This document shows positions 8,987 through 17,587 of a stretch of DNA of 64,000 nt, piece by piece (position 1 is the first letter of the stretch; each line of letters opens with the position of its first letter). A model generated the notes under the pieces. It ran no database searches. It had not been told where the DNA came from and saw only the letters and a list, made by a program, of their open reading frames with translations. The position numbers and the translations under genes were made by a program. The DNA comes from an uncultured Collinsella sp. (GTDB lineage Bacteria; Actinomycetota; Coriobacteriia; Coriobacteriales; Coriobacteriaceae), in the NCBI GenBank assembly GCA_900539735.1, contig UQDE01000004.1, forward strand, positions 1 to 64,000, given 5' to 3'.

Positions 8987-10249
8987 ATGGCAGAGAAACT
9001 CATTCCGCTGGAGGACGCGCAGTCGATTGTTCTGCCGCATGTTGTTCCGACGGATCTCATCGAGATTCCCGTGTGGCAGGCCGCCGGTCTTCCCTTGGCC
9101 GAGGACGCGGTGGCCGATATCGACATCTCGCCGTTTGCCAACAGCGCTATGGACGGATATGCCGTGCGCTCGGCGGACTTGGTGCAGGCGTCTGGCGAGG
9201 CGCCGGTGACGCTCGACGTTATCGGACACGAGGCCGCGGGCCATGTGTTTGAGGGCGCAATCGGCGCGGGCGAGACGGTCCGCATCATGACAGGCGCGCC
9301 GGTGCCCGAAGGTGCCGACGCCGTAGTGAAATACGAGATCGTCGAAGTGCTCGATGGCGACGGCAACGAGGGCTCACGCGTGAGCTTCTCGGCGCCTGCC
9401 AAGGTGGGGGAGAACGTTCGCTCTGCCGCCGAGGAGGCTCATGCCGGCGATGTTGTGATGCACGCCGGCGAGGTCGTGGCTCCGGCGGGCGCCGGCCTAC
9501 TGGCAAGCGCCGGTTACGCGAGCGTGAAGGTCCATGCCGCTCCGCGCGTGGGCATTATCTCGCTGGGCACGGAGCTGGTCGCGCCGGGTGAGCTGCCGGC
9601 GCGCGGTCAGATTCGCGATTCCAACTCCTCGGCGTTAATGGCCGAGGCATTCGACGCCGGCGCCGAGCCCGTGTTCTACGGCATTGCGCCCGATGATGAG
9701 CAGGCGATTGCCGAGCTGGTGCATCGTGCCGTGCAGGAGTGCGATTTTGTCATTACGAGCGGTGGCGCCTCGGCGGGTGATTACGATTTCGTGACGGCGC
9801 TCGTCCGGCGCGAGGGCGAGGTGCTGTTCGATCGCATCTCGATGCGTCCGGGCAAGGCCATTACGTTTGGCTTGCTTGGGGGTAAGCCGTATTTGGGGCT
9901 TTCGGGCAATCCCGCAGCGGCGTATGTGGGCTTTGAGATGCTCGCCCGCCCGGCGATTCGCAAGATGCGCGGATTTGCCGAAGGCATGCGTCCCGTGCAG
10001 CAGGCGACGCTCACGCATAGCGTGAAAAAACGACAGCATCGCCGCTTCTTCGATCGCGCGACGGTTTTGCGCGACCCCGAGACCGGTGAGCTGCTGGTGA
10101 CCGAGGCCAAGACGCAGAATTCGGCGCTGCTTGGAACTATGCAGCGGGCCAACTGCCTGCTGTGTATTGACGAAGGGCCGTGCGAGCTCAAGGCGGGAGA
10201 TGTCGTGGACGTCGTGCGCGTCGACCTACCTGAGGGAACGGTGCTATAG
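8987..10249 (+). CDS. moeA: Molybdopterin molybdenumtransferase MoeA
   Basis: A 420-residue MoeA. It inserts molybdate into adenylylated molybdopterin, the final step of molybdenum cofactor synthesis. Motifs in order: 'SAMDGYAVRS' (around 45), 'VRIMTGAPVPEGADAVVK' (around 100-117), 'SLGTELV' and 'DSNSSALMAEAFDAGAEP', 'TSGGASAGDYDFV' (around 258-270), and 'GLSGNPAAAYVGFE' (around 304-317). The start ATG at 8987 has AAGAGG 6 nt upstream. It heads an apparent operon with the MogA-like gene, 10 bp apart, and the molybdate transporter follows. Confidence 0.96.
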   Translation: MAEKLIPLEDAQSIVLPHVVPTDLIEIPVWQAAGLPLAEDAVADIDISPFANSAMDGYAVRSADLVQASGEAPVTLDVIGHEAAGHVFEGAIGAGETVRIMTGAPVPEGADAVVKYEIVEVLDGDGNEGSRVSFSAPAKVGENVRSAAEEAHAGDVVMHAGEVVAPAGAGLLASAGYASVKVHAAPRVGIISLGTELVAPGELPARGQIRDSNSSALMAEAFDAGAEPVFYGIAPDDEQAIAELVHRAVQECDFVITSGGASAGDYDFVTALVRREGEVLFDRISMRPGKAITFGLLGGKPYLGLSGNPAAAYVGFEMLARPAIRKMRGFAEGMRPVQQATLTHSVKKRQHRRFFDRATVLRDPETGELLVTEAKTQNSALLGTMQRANCLLCIDEGPCELKAGDVVDVVRVDLPEGTVL

Positions 10250-10259
10250 GAGGAACGCT

Positions 10260-10739
10260 ATGGAGTTGAAGATTTCGATCGTGACGTGCTCGGATACGCG
10301 CGATCTTGCGCAGGACGAGGCGGGTGCCGCGCTCGAGGAACTTATCGAGGCGCAGGGATGGACGGTCGCCTCACATGTGGTCGTGCGCGACGACGCCAGC
10401 GAGATCGGTGATGCCATTGTGGAAGCCGCCGATGAGTGCCACGCCAATGTCGTGCTCACCTGCGGCGGCACAGGGCTTTCGATGCGCGATGTAACGCCCG
10501 AGGCGACGCGTGCCGTCTGCGACCGCGATGTGCCGGGTATTGCCGAGGCAATTCGTGCCTACTCCATGACCAAGACGCGCCGCGCTATGCTCTCGCGCGC
10601 CGTGTGCATGCAGCGTGGGCATACGCTTGTCATCAACTTTCCGGGATCCACGAAAGCGGCCCGCGAAAGCTGGGAGGCCGTGAGCGATCAACTGGAGCAT
10701 GCGGCCCAAATGACGGCGGGCGGCGGTCACGCCAAATAA
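10260..10739 (+). CDS. MogA/MoaB-type molybdopterin adenylyltransferase
   Basis: A 159-residue protein of the MogA/MoaB family, which adenylylates molybdopterin before MoeA acts. The binding loop is 'VVLTCGGTGLSMRDVTPEAT' (around 64-83). 'TCSDTRDLAQDEAG' near the N-terminus is the second family motif. AGGAGGA precedes the ATG, 10 bp after moeA stops, so the two are co-transcribed. Sequence alone does not separate MogA from MoaB, so I leave the symbol open. Confidence 0.93.
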   Translation: MELKISIVTCSDTRDLAQDEAGAALEELIEAQGWTVASHVVVRDDASEIGDAIVEAADECHANVVLTCGGTGLSMRDVTPEATRAVCDRDVPGIAEAIRAYSMTKTRRAMLSRAVCMQRGHTLVINFPGSTKAARESWEAVSDQLEHAAQMTAGGGHAK

Positions 10740-10752
10740 GCGCACTACCTGC

Positions 10753-10786
10753 GGCGGAGCGACCTTCCGAGTCACTCCGCCTTTCT
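10753..10786 (+). terminator. Terminator after the moeA-mogA operon
   Basis: GGCGGAG (10753-10759) pairs with CTCCGCC (10775-10781), followed by TTTCTT. It separates the cofactor genes from modABC. Confidence 0.7.
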
Positions 10787-10817
10787 TATGCAGCGACAGT
10801 GCGGGCCATCTCGTGGT

Positions 10818-10910
10818 TATTGGTAAAAGAAAATTACCAGGCGAGGGATATTTATCATAAACATTATTCGCGTGAAAGTATAATCTATTAACAGAATAAA
10901 GCTCGCGGCG
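10818..10910 (+). promoter_or_regulatory. AT-rich promoter region and leader start of modABC
   Basis: An AT-rich island in a GC-rich genome. It holds an inverted repeat TGGTAA/TTACCA (near 10820-10839) that could be an operator, and TATAAT at 10879-10884 as a -10 box. Eleven bases later, ATAAAGCTCGCGGCG (10896-10910) begins the likely 5' end of the transcript. The same 15-mer stands 9 bases after a TATTAT box upstream of gdhA. No recognisable ModE box was found. Confidence 0.5.
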
Positions 10911-10944
10911 GGACGCCCGGGCGTAGCCTTCGAAAGGGTTGAAC

Positions 10945-11817
10945 ATGTTCGATATGGTTTCTCGCCGCGGATTCGTCTCGCTTTCTGCTGTCGCCGCTGC
11001 CGGTCTTGGGCTTGCCGGCTGCTCGAGCAACAAGGCGTCCGAGCCGGCCGGATCTGTTACCGGTTCTGCTAAGGCATCTTCCAAGAAAGCTGTCGAGCTT
11101 CAGGTCTTTGCTGCCAACTCACTCGAGAAGGCCCTTCCCGAGGTCCAGGAGCTCTACACCGACCAGACCGGTACCACGTTTGCCGACACGCAGTTTAAGG
11201 CCTCCGGCGACCTTGTCGAGCAGATGCGTGCCGGTGCCACGGTTGACGTACTCATCACGGCCTCCAAGGGCACCATGGACGACACCGAGACCGCCGGACT
11301 CGTCGATGCCGACACCCGTGAGGATATGTTCGTCAACGACCTTGTGATCATTCGCGCCGAGGGCTCCGACACCAAGGTTGAGGTCATCGACGACGTCGCG
11401 AATCTGGACGGCAAGATCGCCATTGGCGACGCCAAGACCGTTCCCGCCGGCAAGTACGCCAACCAGGCCCTGGCCTCCGTGGGCCTCTACACCGGCACCG
11501 AGGGCGACGACGGCGAGTATGCGCCCGAGATCGCCGATAAGGTTGCCCTGGCCGATAAGGTGGGCACCGCCGCCGCCTATGTGTCCACAGGCGACTGCGT
11601 GGCCGGTTTTGTCTACAGCTCCGATATCTTCCGTTACGACGGCATCGAGGAGGCCTTCGTGTGCCCCGAGGATTCGCACAAGCCCATCGTGTATCCGGGT
11701 GCCGTTGCAGAGAGCTCCGAGCACGCCGACGAGGCCAAGGCATTTATCGACTTTTGTCTGTCCAACAAGAAGGCCCAGAAGATTTGGGCCAAATACGGCT
11801 TTGAGCTTTCCGCGTAG
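10945..11817 (+). CDS. modA: Molybdate ABC transporter, substrate-binding lipoprotein
   Basis: A 290-residue extracellular binding protein that captures molybdate (or tungstate) for ModBC. The N-terminus has 'SRRGF', a twin-arginine-like motif, followed by a hydrophobic stretch and the lipobox 'LAGC' with Cys26, so it should be a membrane-anchored lipoprotein. The mature part opens with 'ELQVFAANSLEKALPEV' and carries 'FKASGDLVEQMRAGATVDVLI', both typical of ModA. GAAAGGG lies 6 nt before the ATG at 10945. modB follows after 68 bp and modC after that. Confidence 0.93.
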   Translation: MFDMVSRRGFVSLSAVAAAGLGLAGCSSNKASEPAGSVTGSAKASSKKAVELQVFAANSLEKALPEVQELYTDQTGTTFADTQFKASGDLVEQMRAGATVDVLITASKGTMDDTETAGLVDADTREDMFVNDLVIIRAEGSDTKVEVIDDVANLDGKIAIGDAKTVPAGKYANQALASVGLYTGTEGDDGEYAPEIADKVALADKVGTAAAYVSTGDCVAGFVYSSDIFRYDGIEEAFVCPEDSHKPIVYPGAVAESSEHADEAKAFIDFCLSNKKAQKIWAKYGFELSA

Positions 11818-11885
11818 TGCGGCTTGGCGCGATAATTCCATCGTTTTGTGTTTCACTCCGTCCTTGTATTCGCTTGGAGCTTTTC

Positions 11886-13328
11886 GTGCTTAATAGATTC
11901 CGCATGCTTGTCGCCTGTGCTTTGACCTTCGCGCTTTGCTGTGTGCCGGGATTTGCGTTGGCTGGGGATGCTGAGGACGGGGCCCAGGTTGCTGCGACCG
12001 CTCATGGGCTTTCCTATGGGATCGAGGGTTTTGAGCGGTTGGCCAAGGGGACCGCTCGTGCCATGGAAGGCCAGCCTGAGGGCTACCGGTTTCCCGTTGA
12101 CGAGGACGTGGACCTTGTGGTGGCGCCTGCTGCCGATCGCGTTGTGGTGTGGATATCGCCCAAGGCGGTCGAGAAGTTTGGATTGGATCCGCAGGACAAC
12201 GAGTGCGTATCGGGTCTCAAGGCCCTCGTCTGTGAGCTCGACAGCGCAAACTGCATGGGAGGTGCGCAGCTGGGGGACGTGGACCTTCCTTGGTATGTCA
12301 CGGCGGATACAAGGTTTGATTCCGGCGGGTATACCTATGGCTTTGACGAGCACGGTGCGGATGGGGACCGCTATGTGGTGATTGCATCAGCCTCAGGTGA
12401 TGCCAAGGGCGGCGCGCGTTGGCTTGATAGCGCTCAAATGGTAGAAGCGTCGTCTGTCGTGTTACGGGATGAGCAGGGGCCCTTGACCTCTCTGGCCTCC
12501 TTATTGGGCGGCATCGACTACCGACCGTTTTGGGTGTCCATTAAAACGAGCGGCCTTGCCCTGCTGATCTCCTTTGCGCTAGGCCTGTTCGCCGCGTGGA
12601 AGACTATGGGTACCTCGAGTCGCATCAAGGGCCTGCTCGACTCGGTCTTTACCATCCCTATGGTGCTGCCGCCCACGGTCTGCGGCTTTCTGCTCCTCAT
12701 GCTGTTTGGCCGCTCGACCGGGGTCGGTCGGTGGCTCATCGCACGCGGCATCTCGATCGTCTTTACGTGGCCGGCGGCGGTGGTCTCTGCCGTGGTGGTG
12801 TCGTTTCCCCTGGTCTACCGTACGGCGCTCGGTGCCTTTGAGAGCCTCGACACGCAGATGCTCGATGCCGCGCGAACCCTGGGATGGTCCGAGCGTCGCG
12901 TCTTTACCAAGCTTATGATGCCGCTCGGCTGGCCCTCGATTGCTGCCGGCACGGTGCTCGCCTTCGCGCGTGCCATGGGCGAGTTTGGCTGCACGCTGTT
13001 CTTTGCGGGCAACTATGCCGGCATTACGCAGACCATTCCCATTGCGATTTACTTTGAGTGGATGGGCGGCAACACGTCGGTGGCACTCTTTTGGGTCATC
13101 GTCGTAATCGTGTTCAGTTTCTTAGTCATCCTGTTCATCAACATGTACACCGCGCATTCGCAAAAGTACCGCGAGCGGGGCCTTTCCCGCGCGGAGCGCA
13201 AGCAGGCCAAAGATCTCGCCGGACAGGGCGATTCGCTCGACCCGGCGGGCGGCGATGCACTGCGTATCGATCGCGAGGCGTTGGCCGAGCTTATGCGCGA
13301 TGACACGGTCGCAAAGGGAGGCCGATAA
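11886..13328 (+). CDS. modB: Molybdate ABC permease ModB with secreted N-terminal domain
   Basis: A 480-residue protein, about twice the usual length of a ModB permease (near 225). Residues 1-27 look like a signal peptide or first membrane helix ('MLVACALTFALCCVPGFALA'). A domain of about 190 residues follows that should lie outside the cell and that I do not recognise. From about residue 215 ('DYRPFWVSIKTSGLALL') it is a normal ModB with five to six helices and the coupling motif 'AARTLGWSERRVFTKLMMP' for ModC. A charged tail of about 60 residues ends the protein. The start is GTG at 11886, with TTGGAG 6 nt upstream. It lies between modA and modC. Confidence 0.9.
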   Translation: MLNRFRMLVACALTFALCCVPGFALAGDAEDGAQVAATAHGLSYGIEGFERLAKGTARAMEGQPEGYRFPVDEDVDLVVAPAADRVVVWISPKAVEKFGLDPQDNECVSGLKALVCELDSANCMGGAQLGDVDLPWYVTADTRFDSGGYTYGFDEHGADGDRYVVIASASGDAKGGARWLDSAQMVEASSVVLRDEQGPLTSLASLLGGIDYRPFWVSIKTSGLALLISFALGLFAAWKTMGTSSRIKGLLDSVFTIPMVLPPTVCGFLLLMLFGRSTGVGRWLIARGISIVFTWPAAVVSAVVVSFPLVYRTALGAFESLDTQMLDAARTLGWSERRVFTKLMMPLGWPSIAAGTVLAFARAMGEFGCTLFFAGNYAGITQTIPIAIYFEWMGGNTSVALFWVIVVIVFSFLVILFINMYTAHSQKYRERGLSRAERKQAKDLAGQGDSLDPAGGDALRIDREALAELMRDDTVAKGGR

Positions 13329-13331
13329 GCC

Positions 13332-14402
13332 ATGTCGCTTTTTCTGGATATCAAAAAGCGCTATCCCGGATTTATGCTCGACATGCAGCTTAAGGCCGGC
13401 GAGGAGCGTGTGGCGCTGCTCGGTGCCTCGGGTTGCGGTAAGAGCTGCACGCTGCGCTGCATTGCCGGTGTGGAGACGCCCGACGAGGGCAGGATCGTCG
13501 TCAACGGCGTGACCTTTTTTGACTCGGCCGCGGGCGTCAACCTATCGCCCCAGGAGCGAAAATGCGCCCTGCTGTTCCAAAACTATCAGCTGTTTCCCAA
13601 CATGACGGTGGCCGATAACGTATGCGCCGGTGTAAAGGGCGTGGGCGACGCCGCGGCGCGTAAAAAACTTGCCGAGAGCTATCTGGGCATCTTTGGCCTG
13701 GCTGATTTTGCCGACCGCTATCCCGCGCGCCTCTCGGGCGGCCAGCAGCAGCGCGTGGCGCTCGCGCGCATGGTGGCGGCGCACCCGGGCATTTTTATGT
13801 TCGATGAGCCCATGAGCGCGCTCGATTCCTATCTTAAGAGCGCCCTCGAGCAGAACATGCTTGACCTGTTCGATGTGTGCAACCGCACCGTGCTCTACGT
13901 GAGCCACGACATCGACGAGGCGTGCCGTCTGTGCCAGCGCATCTGCGTGATGCACGACGGACATGTTGAGGAGGTCGGCTCCGTTGAGGACGTGGTCCGC
14001 CGTCCGCAGACGCTGGCGGCGCTGCGCCTAACGGGCTGTAAGAATACGAGCCGCGCACGCAAGATCGGCGACGAAGAAGTTGAGGCCCTCGACTGGGGCA
14101 TGAGCTTTAACGTGGGTCGTGAGGTTCCCGATAATGTGGCGTACCTGGGCATTCGCGCAAGCTACTTCCATATTGACAATCGTGCTGAGGGGGGCCGCAA
14201 CAGCTATGATTTACACGTGGCCCGTGTGAGCGATTCGCGCTTTGAGCGGCTGGTGCTGCTGGACGCGCCGCGCGTCGATGCGCCAACGCGTCTGCAGTGG
14301 AAGGTCAACAAGGTGGGCGTACCAGCGGATGGACTACCGCAAGCAGGCGAGACCCTGCGTATGCACTTCGATGCGAGTAAGATCCATTTGGTTTGTCGAT
14401 AG
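13332..14402 (+). CDS. modC: Molybdate ABC transporter ATPase ModC
   Basis: A 356-residue ABC ATPase energising the ModB permease. Walker A is 'GASGCGKS' (around 35-42), the signature 'LSGGQQQRVALARM' (around 136-149), Walker B 'IFMFDEPMSALD', and the H-loop 'YVSHDIDEA'. The C-terminal 120 residues form a TOBE/Mop-like domain that in relatives senses oxyanion. It starts 4 nt after modB, with GGAGG upstream. The N-terminus is compact ('MSLFLDIKKRYPGFML'). Last gene of modABC. Confidence 0.93.
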   Translation: MSLFLDIKKRYPGFMLDMQLKAGEERVALLGASGCGKSCTLRCIAGVETPDEGRIVVNGVTFFDSAAGVNLSPQERKCALLFQNYQLFPNMTVADNVCAGVKGVGDAAARKKLAESYLGIFGLADFADRYPARLSGGQQQRVALARMVAAHPGIFMFDEPMSALDSYLKSALEQNMLDLFDVCNRTVLYVSHDIDEACRLCQRICVMHDGHVEEVGSVEDVVRRPQTLAALRLTGCKNTSRARKIGDEEVEALDWGMSFNVGREVPDNVAYLGIRASYFHIDNRAEGGRNSYDLHVARVSDSRFERLVLLDAPRVDAPTRLQWKVNKVGVPADGLPQAGETLRMHFDASKIHLVCR

Positions 14403-14830
14403 CGCCGGGTAATGCCGTCGGGGATATAAGCCTCGGCGGCTTTGTTTGCCGTTCGTCGAATGAGAGATGACAAACTCTTATCAATTAAGATAATTATTTA
14501 TTAAACGGCGGCACACGATGCTGTCGTACGAATGTCAACGATGTTTGCATGGTCGATGACCGTTGATATAGTTGACCTCAACTGGTTAAGGAGGGTGCGT
14601 ACATGCCACAGACGACATATATTCGCCGCGTTGCCGCGCGTGCCCTGTATATGGCCCGGAGTCGCATATGAGCAGGTATGTTCACGGCTCCGGGAGAGAC
14701 GACGCACAACTAAATAATCGACCGCAAAGCAGGTTCCCTAAAATTCCGGGTTTGGGCACGGCCGGGCAATCGCCGTCCGTCGTGCATCGATGCCGCTGTT
14801 ATCCGTTTTTGGTTCGAGAGGGGAACCGTC
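14403..14830 (+). promoter_or_regulatory. Long leader region upstream of the double-cubane genes
   Basis: A gene-poor stretch of 428 bp. A weak stem (GCCGTCGGGG / CCTCGGCGGC) near 14412-14441 may end modC. The palindrome TTATCAATTAAGATAA (14478-14493) lies in an AT-rich island and looks like an operator. Further on, GGTCGATGACC and GTTGACCTCAAC-type dyads (about 14551-14582) precede a strong Shine-Dalgarno, AAGGAGGG, and a 22-codon reading frame. After it the region is unstructured up to the next Shine-Dalgarno (GAGAGGGG). Confidence 0.45.
14603..14671 (+). CDS. Possible 22-residue leader peptide
   Basis: ATG at 14603 has an excellent Shine-Dalgarno, AAGGAGGG (14588-14595), 7 nt upstream. 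The frame runs 22 codons to TGA at 14669, starting 'MPQTTYIRRV' and containing five arginines. No homologue is recognisable, so the call rests on the ribosome-binding site and its place 160 bp before the double-cubane gene. It could be a regulatory leader peptide or chance. Confidence 0.35.
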   Translation: MPQTTYIRRVAARALYMARSRI

Positions 14831-16114
14831 ATGGCTGAAGAATTTGATTTCCATCCGATGTGGGAGAGCCTCGGCATGAATCTTGCCGACCACGACATGC
14901 TGTTGGGCGCCGTGGGCCAGATGTACGGCGATATGTTCCTGACGCAGAACAATCGCCCCAAGTCCACGTCCTACCTGGACTTTGTGGCCACCAACATCCA
15001 TAGCGGCCGTATTAAGGAGATGCTCGACAAGAAGGAGGCCGGCGAGGCCACCAAGATCGTCGGTTCGTTCTGCGTGTACGTGCCCGAGGAGATCGTACTT
15101 GCCTGTGACGGTATTCCCGTGGGCCTGTGCTCGGGTGCCGATTGGGCAACCGATAAGGTCGAGGAGCACCTGCCGCGCAACACCTGTCCGCTCATCAAGA
15201 GCTTTGCCGGCTTTAAGCTGGGCGAGGTCTGCCCCTACATTGAGTCGAGCGACCTGGTGGTGGGCGAGAACACCTGCGATGGCAAGAAGAAGGCCTACGA
15301 GTTCTTTGCAACGCAAAAGAACATGTACGTCATGGATATTCCCAACGTGCACGACGAGTCGACGCTCGTGACCTGGAAGGCCGAGGTCAAGAAGCTCGCC
15401 GCCAAGATCGAGGAAGAGTGTGGCGTCAAGATTACGCCCGAGCGTCTGAAGGCCGCCATCCACGCCGTCAATGAGAAGCGTCGCGCCCTGCAGCGCCTCG
15501 CTGCCACGCGCGCTGCCGACCCGGCGCCCATCAGCGGTCTCGACAGCCTGCTGACCGTTCAGGCCGCCTTTATGGACGACACGCCGCGTCTGACCGGAGC
15601 CATTAACGATATGGCGGCTGAGTGCGAGCAGCGTGTCGAGGCCGGCGAGGGCGTGGCGCCCAAGGGGACCAAGCGCATCCTGTACACCGGCACGCCCATG
15701 GCCGTGCCCAACTGGAAGCTGTTCAACCTCATCGAGAAGGCCGGCGGCGTCGTGGTGGGCGAGGAGTCTTGCACGGGTTCGCGCTACTACAAGGATCTGG
15801 TCGACGAGTCCGGTGAGACGGTCGACGAGATGCTCGATGCCATTGCCGAGCGCTACTTTAAGATCAACTGCGCCGTCTTTACGCCCAACGACCAGCGTAT
15901 GAAGGATATTGTCCAGATGGCCAAGGACCTGCATGCCGACGGCATCGTCGACGTGGCCCTGCAGTTCTGCACGCTTTACGAGATGGAGTCGTTTGTCGTG
16001 GAGAAGGCCGCCGAGGAAGCCGGCATTCCGTTTATGCACATCACGACCGACTACGCCGGCGAGGATGCAGGCCAACTGCAAACCAGGATCGAGGCTTTCT
16101 TGGAAACCATTTAG
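14831..16114 (+). CDS. Double-cubane-cluster anaerobic reductase, paralogue 1
   Basis: A 427-residue protein of the 2-hydroxyacyl-CoA dehydratase D-component (HgdB) family, nearest the YjiM/double-cubane-cluster group. Those homodimers hold an unusual [8Fe-9S]-type cluster and reduce small molecules at very low potential after ATP-driven activation. Cluster cysteines are visible in '[21 protein letters not shown]', '[12 protein letters not shown]' and '[14 protein letters not shown]'; '[10 protein letters not shown]' is conserved in the C-terminal half. An N-terminal extension of about 50 residues distinguishes it from paralogue 2. A second copy and the activator follow, then selenium genes. 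The substrate is unknown. Confidence 0.9.
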   Translation: MAEEFDFHPMWESLGMNLADHDMLLGAVGQMYGDMFLTQNNRPKSTSYLDFVATNIHSGRIKEMLDKKEAGEATKIVGSFCVYVPEEIVLACDGIPVGLCSGADWATDKVEEHLPRNTCPLIKSFAGFKLGEVCPYIESSDLVVGENTCDGKKKAYEFFATQKNMYVMDIPNVHDESTLVTWKAEVKKLAAKIEEECGVKITPERLKAAIHAVNEKRRALQRLAATRAADPAPISGLDSLLTVQAAFMDDTPRLTGAINDMAAECEQRVEAGEGVAPKGTKRILYTGTPMAVPNWKLFNLIEKAGGVVVGEESCTGSRYYKDLVDESGETVDEMLDAIAERYFKINCAVFTPNDQRMKDIVQMAKDLHADGIVDVALQFCTLYEMESFVVEKAAEEAGIPFMHITTDYAGEDAGQLQTRIEAFLETI

Positions 16115-16130
16115 GGGTATCCGTTCCGGC

Positions 16131-16230
16131 GGCTTCCCCAGGCACCCGATCTTGCCGTTCAAACCGTCGCTTACGTACCAAAATACGCGGCGTTCCTCTT
16201 TCACGGCAACCTCGGGCTCCTGGGAAAGCC
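16131..16230 (+). repeat. About 100-bp imperfect dyad, copy A
   Basis: The left arm GGCTTCCCCAGGCACCCGAT matches the complement of CTCGGGCTCCTGGGAAAGCC, with scattered mismatches. The middle carries AAACCGTCGCTTACGTACC, nearly identical to copy B at 17431-17530. It fills the gap between the two double-cubane genes. The next gene's Shine-Dalgarno (AAGGAG) is about 28 bp downstream. Confidence 0.85.
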
Positions 16231-16268
16231 GTTTCCTCGGTTGGTCAAAAAGTTTGTTAAGGAGTTAT

Positions 16269-17432
16269 ATGTCGGAAAATATGGAGCAGCCGTTGCCATC
16301 TACGTTTGAGGAGTTCAACGAGCAGCGCAAGGCGGCGTTTATTCGTGTCAAGGATTACAAGCAGGCGGGCAATCGCCTGGTCGGCTTTTTGTGCAGCTAT
16401 ACGCCGCTCGAGATTATCGATGCCGCGGGCGCCGCAAGTGTCGCTCTGTGCGGTACGTCCGATGAGGTGATTCCCGAGGCCGAGAAGGTGCTGCCGGCAA
16501 ACCTCTGCCCGCTCATCAAGTCGACGTACGGTTTTGCCTATTCGCAAAAGTGCCCGTTTACGTACTTTAGCGACATGATCATCGGCGAGACCACCTGCGA
16601 CGGCAAGAAGAAGATGTACGAGCTACTCAACGAGCTCAAGCGCACGCACATTCTGCACCTGCCGCAGGGTCGCGATCGCGCCTACGAGCGTGAAGGCTGG
16701 TACGAGGAGTGCCGCCTGCTCAAGGAGGAGCTCGAGAACTTCTACGGTATTACGATTACTGATGACGACCTGCGCGCCGCCGTCCGTCGTCGCAATCGCC
16801 TGCGTGCTGCCCAGCTCGAGATGTTTGCGCTGCAGGCCAACCAGCCGGCGGCCATGAGCGGCGTCGACCTGATGAGCACCATGTTTGCCGGTACGTTCAG
16901 CTTTGATATCGAGGCCTATACGCAGCAGCTGGAGCAAAAGGTTGTCAAGCTGCGCGAGGCCTACGGCGCGGGCGAGCGCCCGGTTGCGGCGGATGCCAAG
17001 CGCATTCTGATCACCGGTTGCCCGGTGGGCGGCGTGATCAATAAGATCGGTCGCACCGTCGAGTCCAACGGCGGTGTGGTCGTGTGCATGGACGACTGCT
17101 CGGGCGAGCGCACTGCGGCCATGATGATTGACCCGGAGGCTCCCGACATCCTGCGCGCCATCGCCGACCGCTACCTGGATATCAACTGCTCGGTCATGAC
17201 GCCCAACGACGGCCGTATGGAAAACACGCTGGCCATGTGCGAGAAGTATCACGTCGATGGCGTAGTGGAGAGCGTGCTCCAGGCGTGCCACACCTTTAAC
17301 GTGGAGAGTGCGCGCATGCAGGAGGCCGTCGAGGGTGCGGGTATTCCGTACATGAAGATCGAGACCGACTACAGCAACGGCGACATGGGTCAGATCGAGA
17401 CGCGCATCGCTGCCTTTATCGAAACTCTCTAG
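16269..17432 (+). CDS. Double-cubane-cluster anaerobic reductase, paralogue 2 (YjiM-like)
   Basis: A 387-residue paralogue of the preceding gene, closer in layout to E. coli YjiM. The cluster motifs are '[14 protein letters not shown]', 'KCPFTYFSD' and '[14 protein letters not shown]', and the C-terminal half has '[10 protein letters not shown]'. The protein should form a homodimer with a double-cubane Fe-S cluster and be reduced by the neighbouring ATPase. AAGGAG stands 5 nt before the ATG at 16269. The two paralogues may have different substrates sharing one activator, or form a heterodimer like HgdA/HgdB; the sequence does not decide. Confidence 0.92.
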   Translation: MSENMEQPLPSTFEEFNEQRKAAFIRVKDYKQAGNRLVGFLCSYTPLEIIDAAGAASVALCGTSDEVIPEAEKVLPANLCPLIKSTYGFAYSQKCPFTYFSDMIIGETTCDGKKKMYELLNELKRTHILHLPQGRDRAYEREGWYEECRLLKEELENFYGITITDDDLRAAVRRRNRLRAAQLEMFALQANQPAAMSGVDLMSTMFAGTFSFDIEAYTQQLEQKVVKLREAYGAGERPVAADAKRILITGCPVGGVINKIGRTVESNGGVVVCMDDCSGERTAAMMIDPEAPDILRAIADRYLDINCSVMTPNDGRMENTLAMCEKYHVDGVVESVLQACHTFNVESARMQEAVEGAGIPYMKIETDYSNGDMGQIETRIAAFIETL

Positions 17433-17530
17433 CTTCCTCAGGCACCGGATCTTGCCCCTCAAACCGTCGCTTGCGTACCCAAAGTACGCTGCGCTCCTCT
17501 TTCGGGACAATCTCCGGCACCTGAGAAACC
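17431..17530 (+). repeat. About 100-bp imperfect dyad, copy B
   Basis: Begins at the stop codon of paralogue 2. The arms AGCTTCCTCAGGCACCGGAT and TCTCCGGCACCTGAGAAACC pair imperfectly. The centre GCGTAC-CCAAA-GTACGC is a perfect small hairpin. It shares the block AAACCGTCGCTTNCGTACC and CTCCTCTTTC with copy A, with arm bases differing between the copies. Confidence 0.85.
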
Positions 17531-17587
17531 TAGAGCTAAGGCGCCTGAACGCGCCGCTGTCTTTGATGTTTAGATTGGGAGAGAGCC

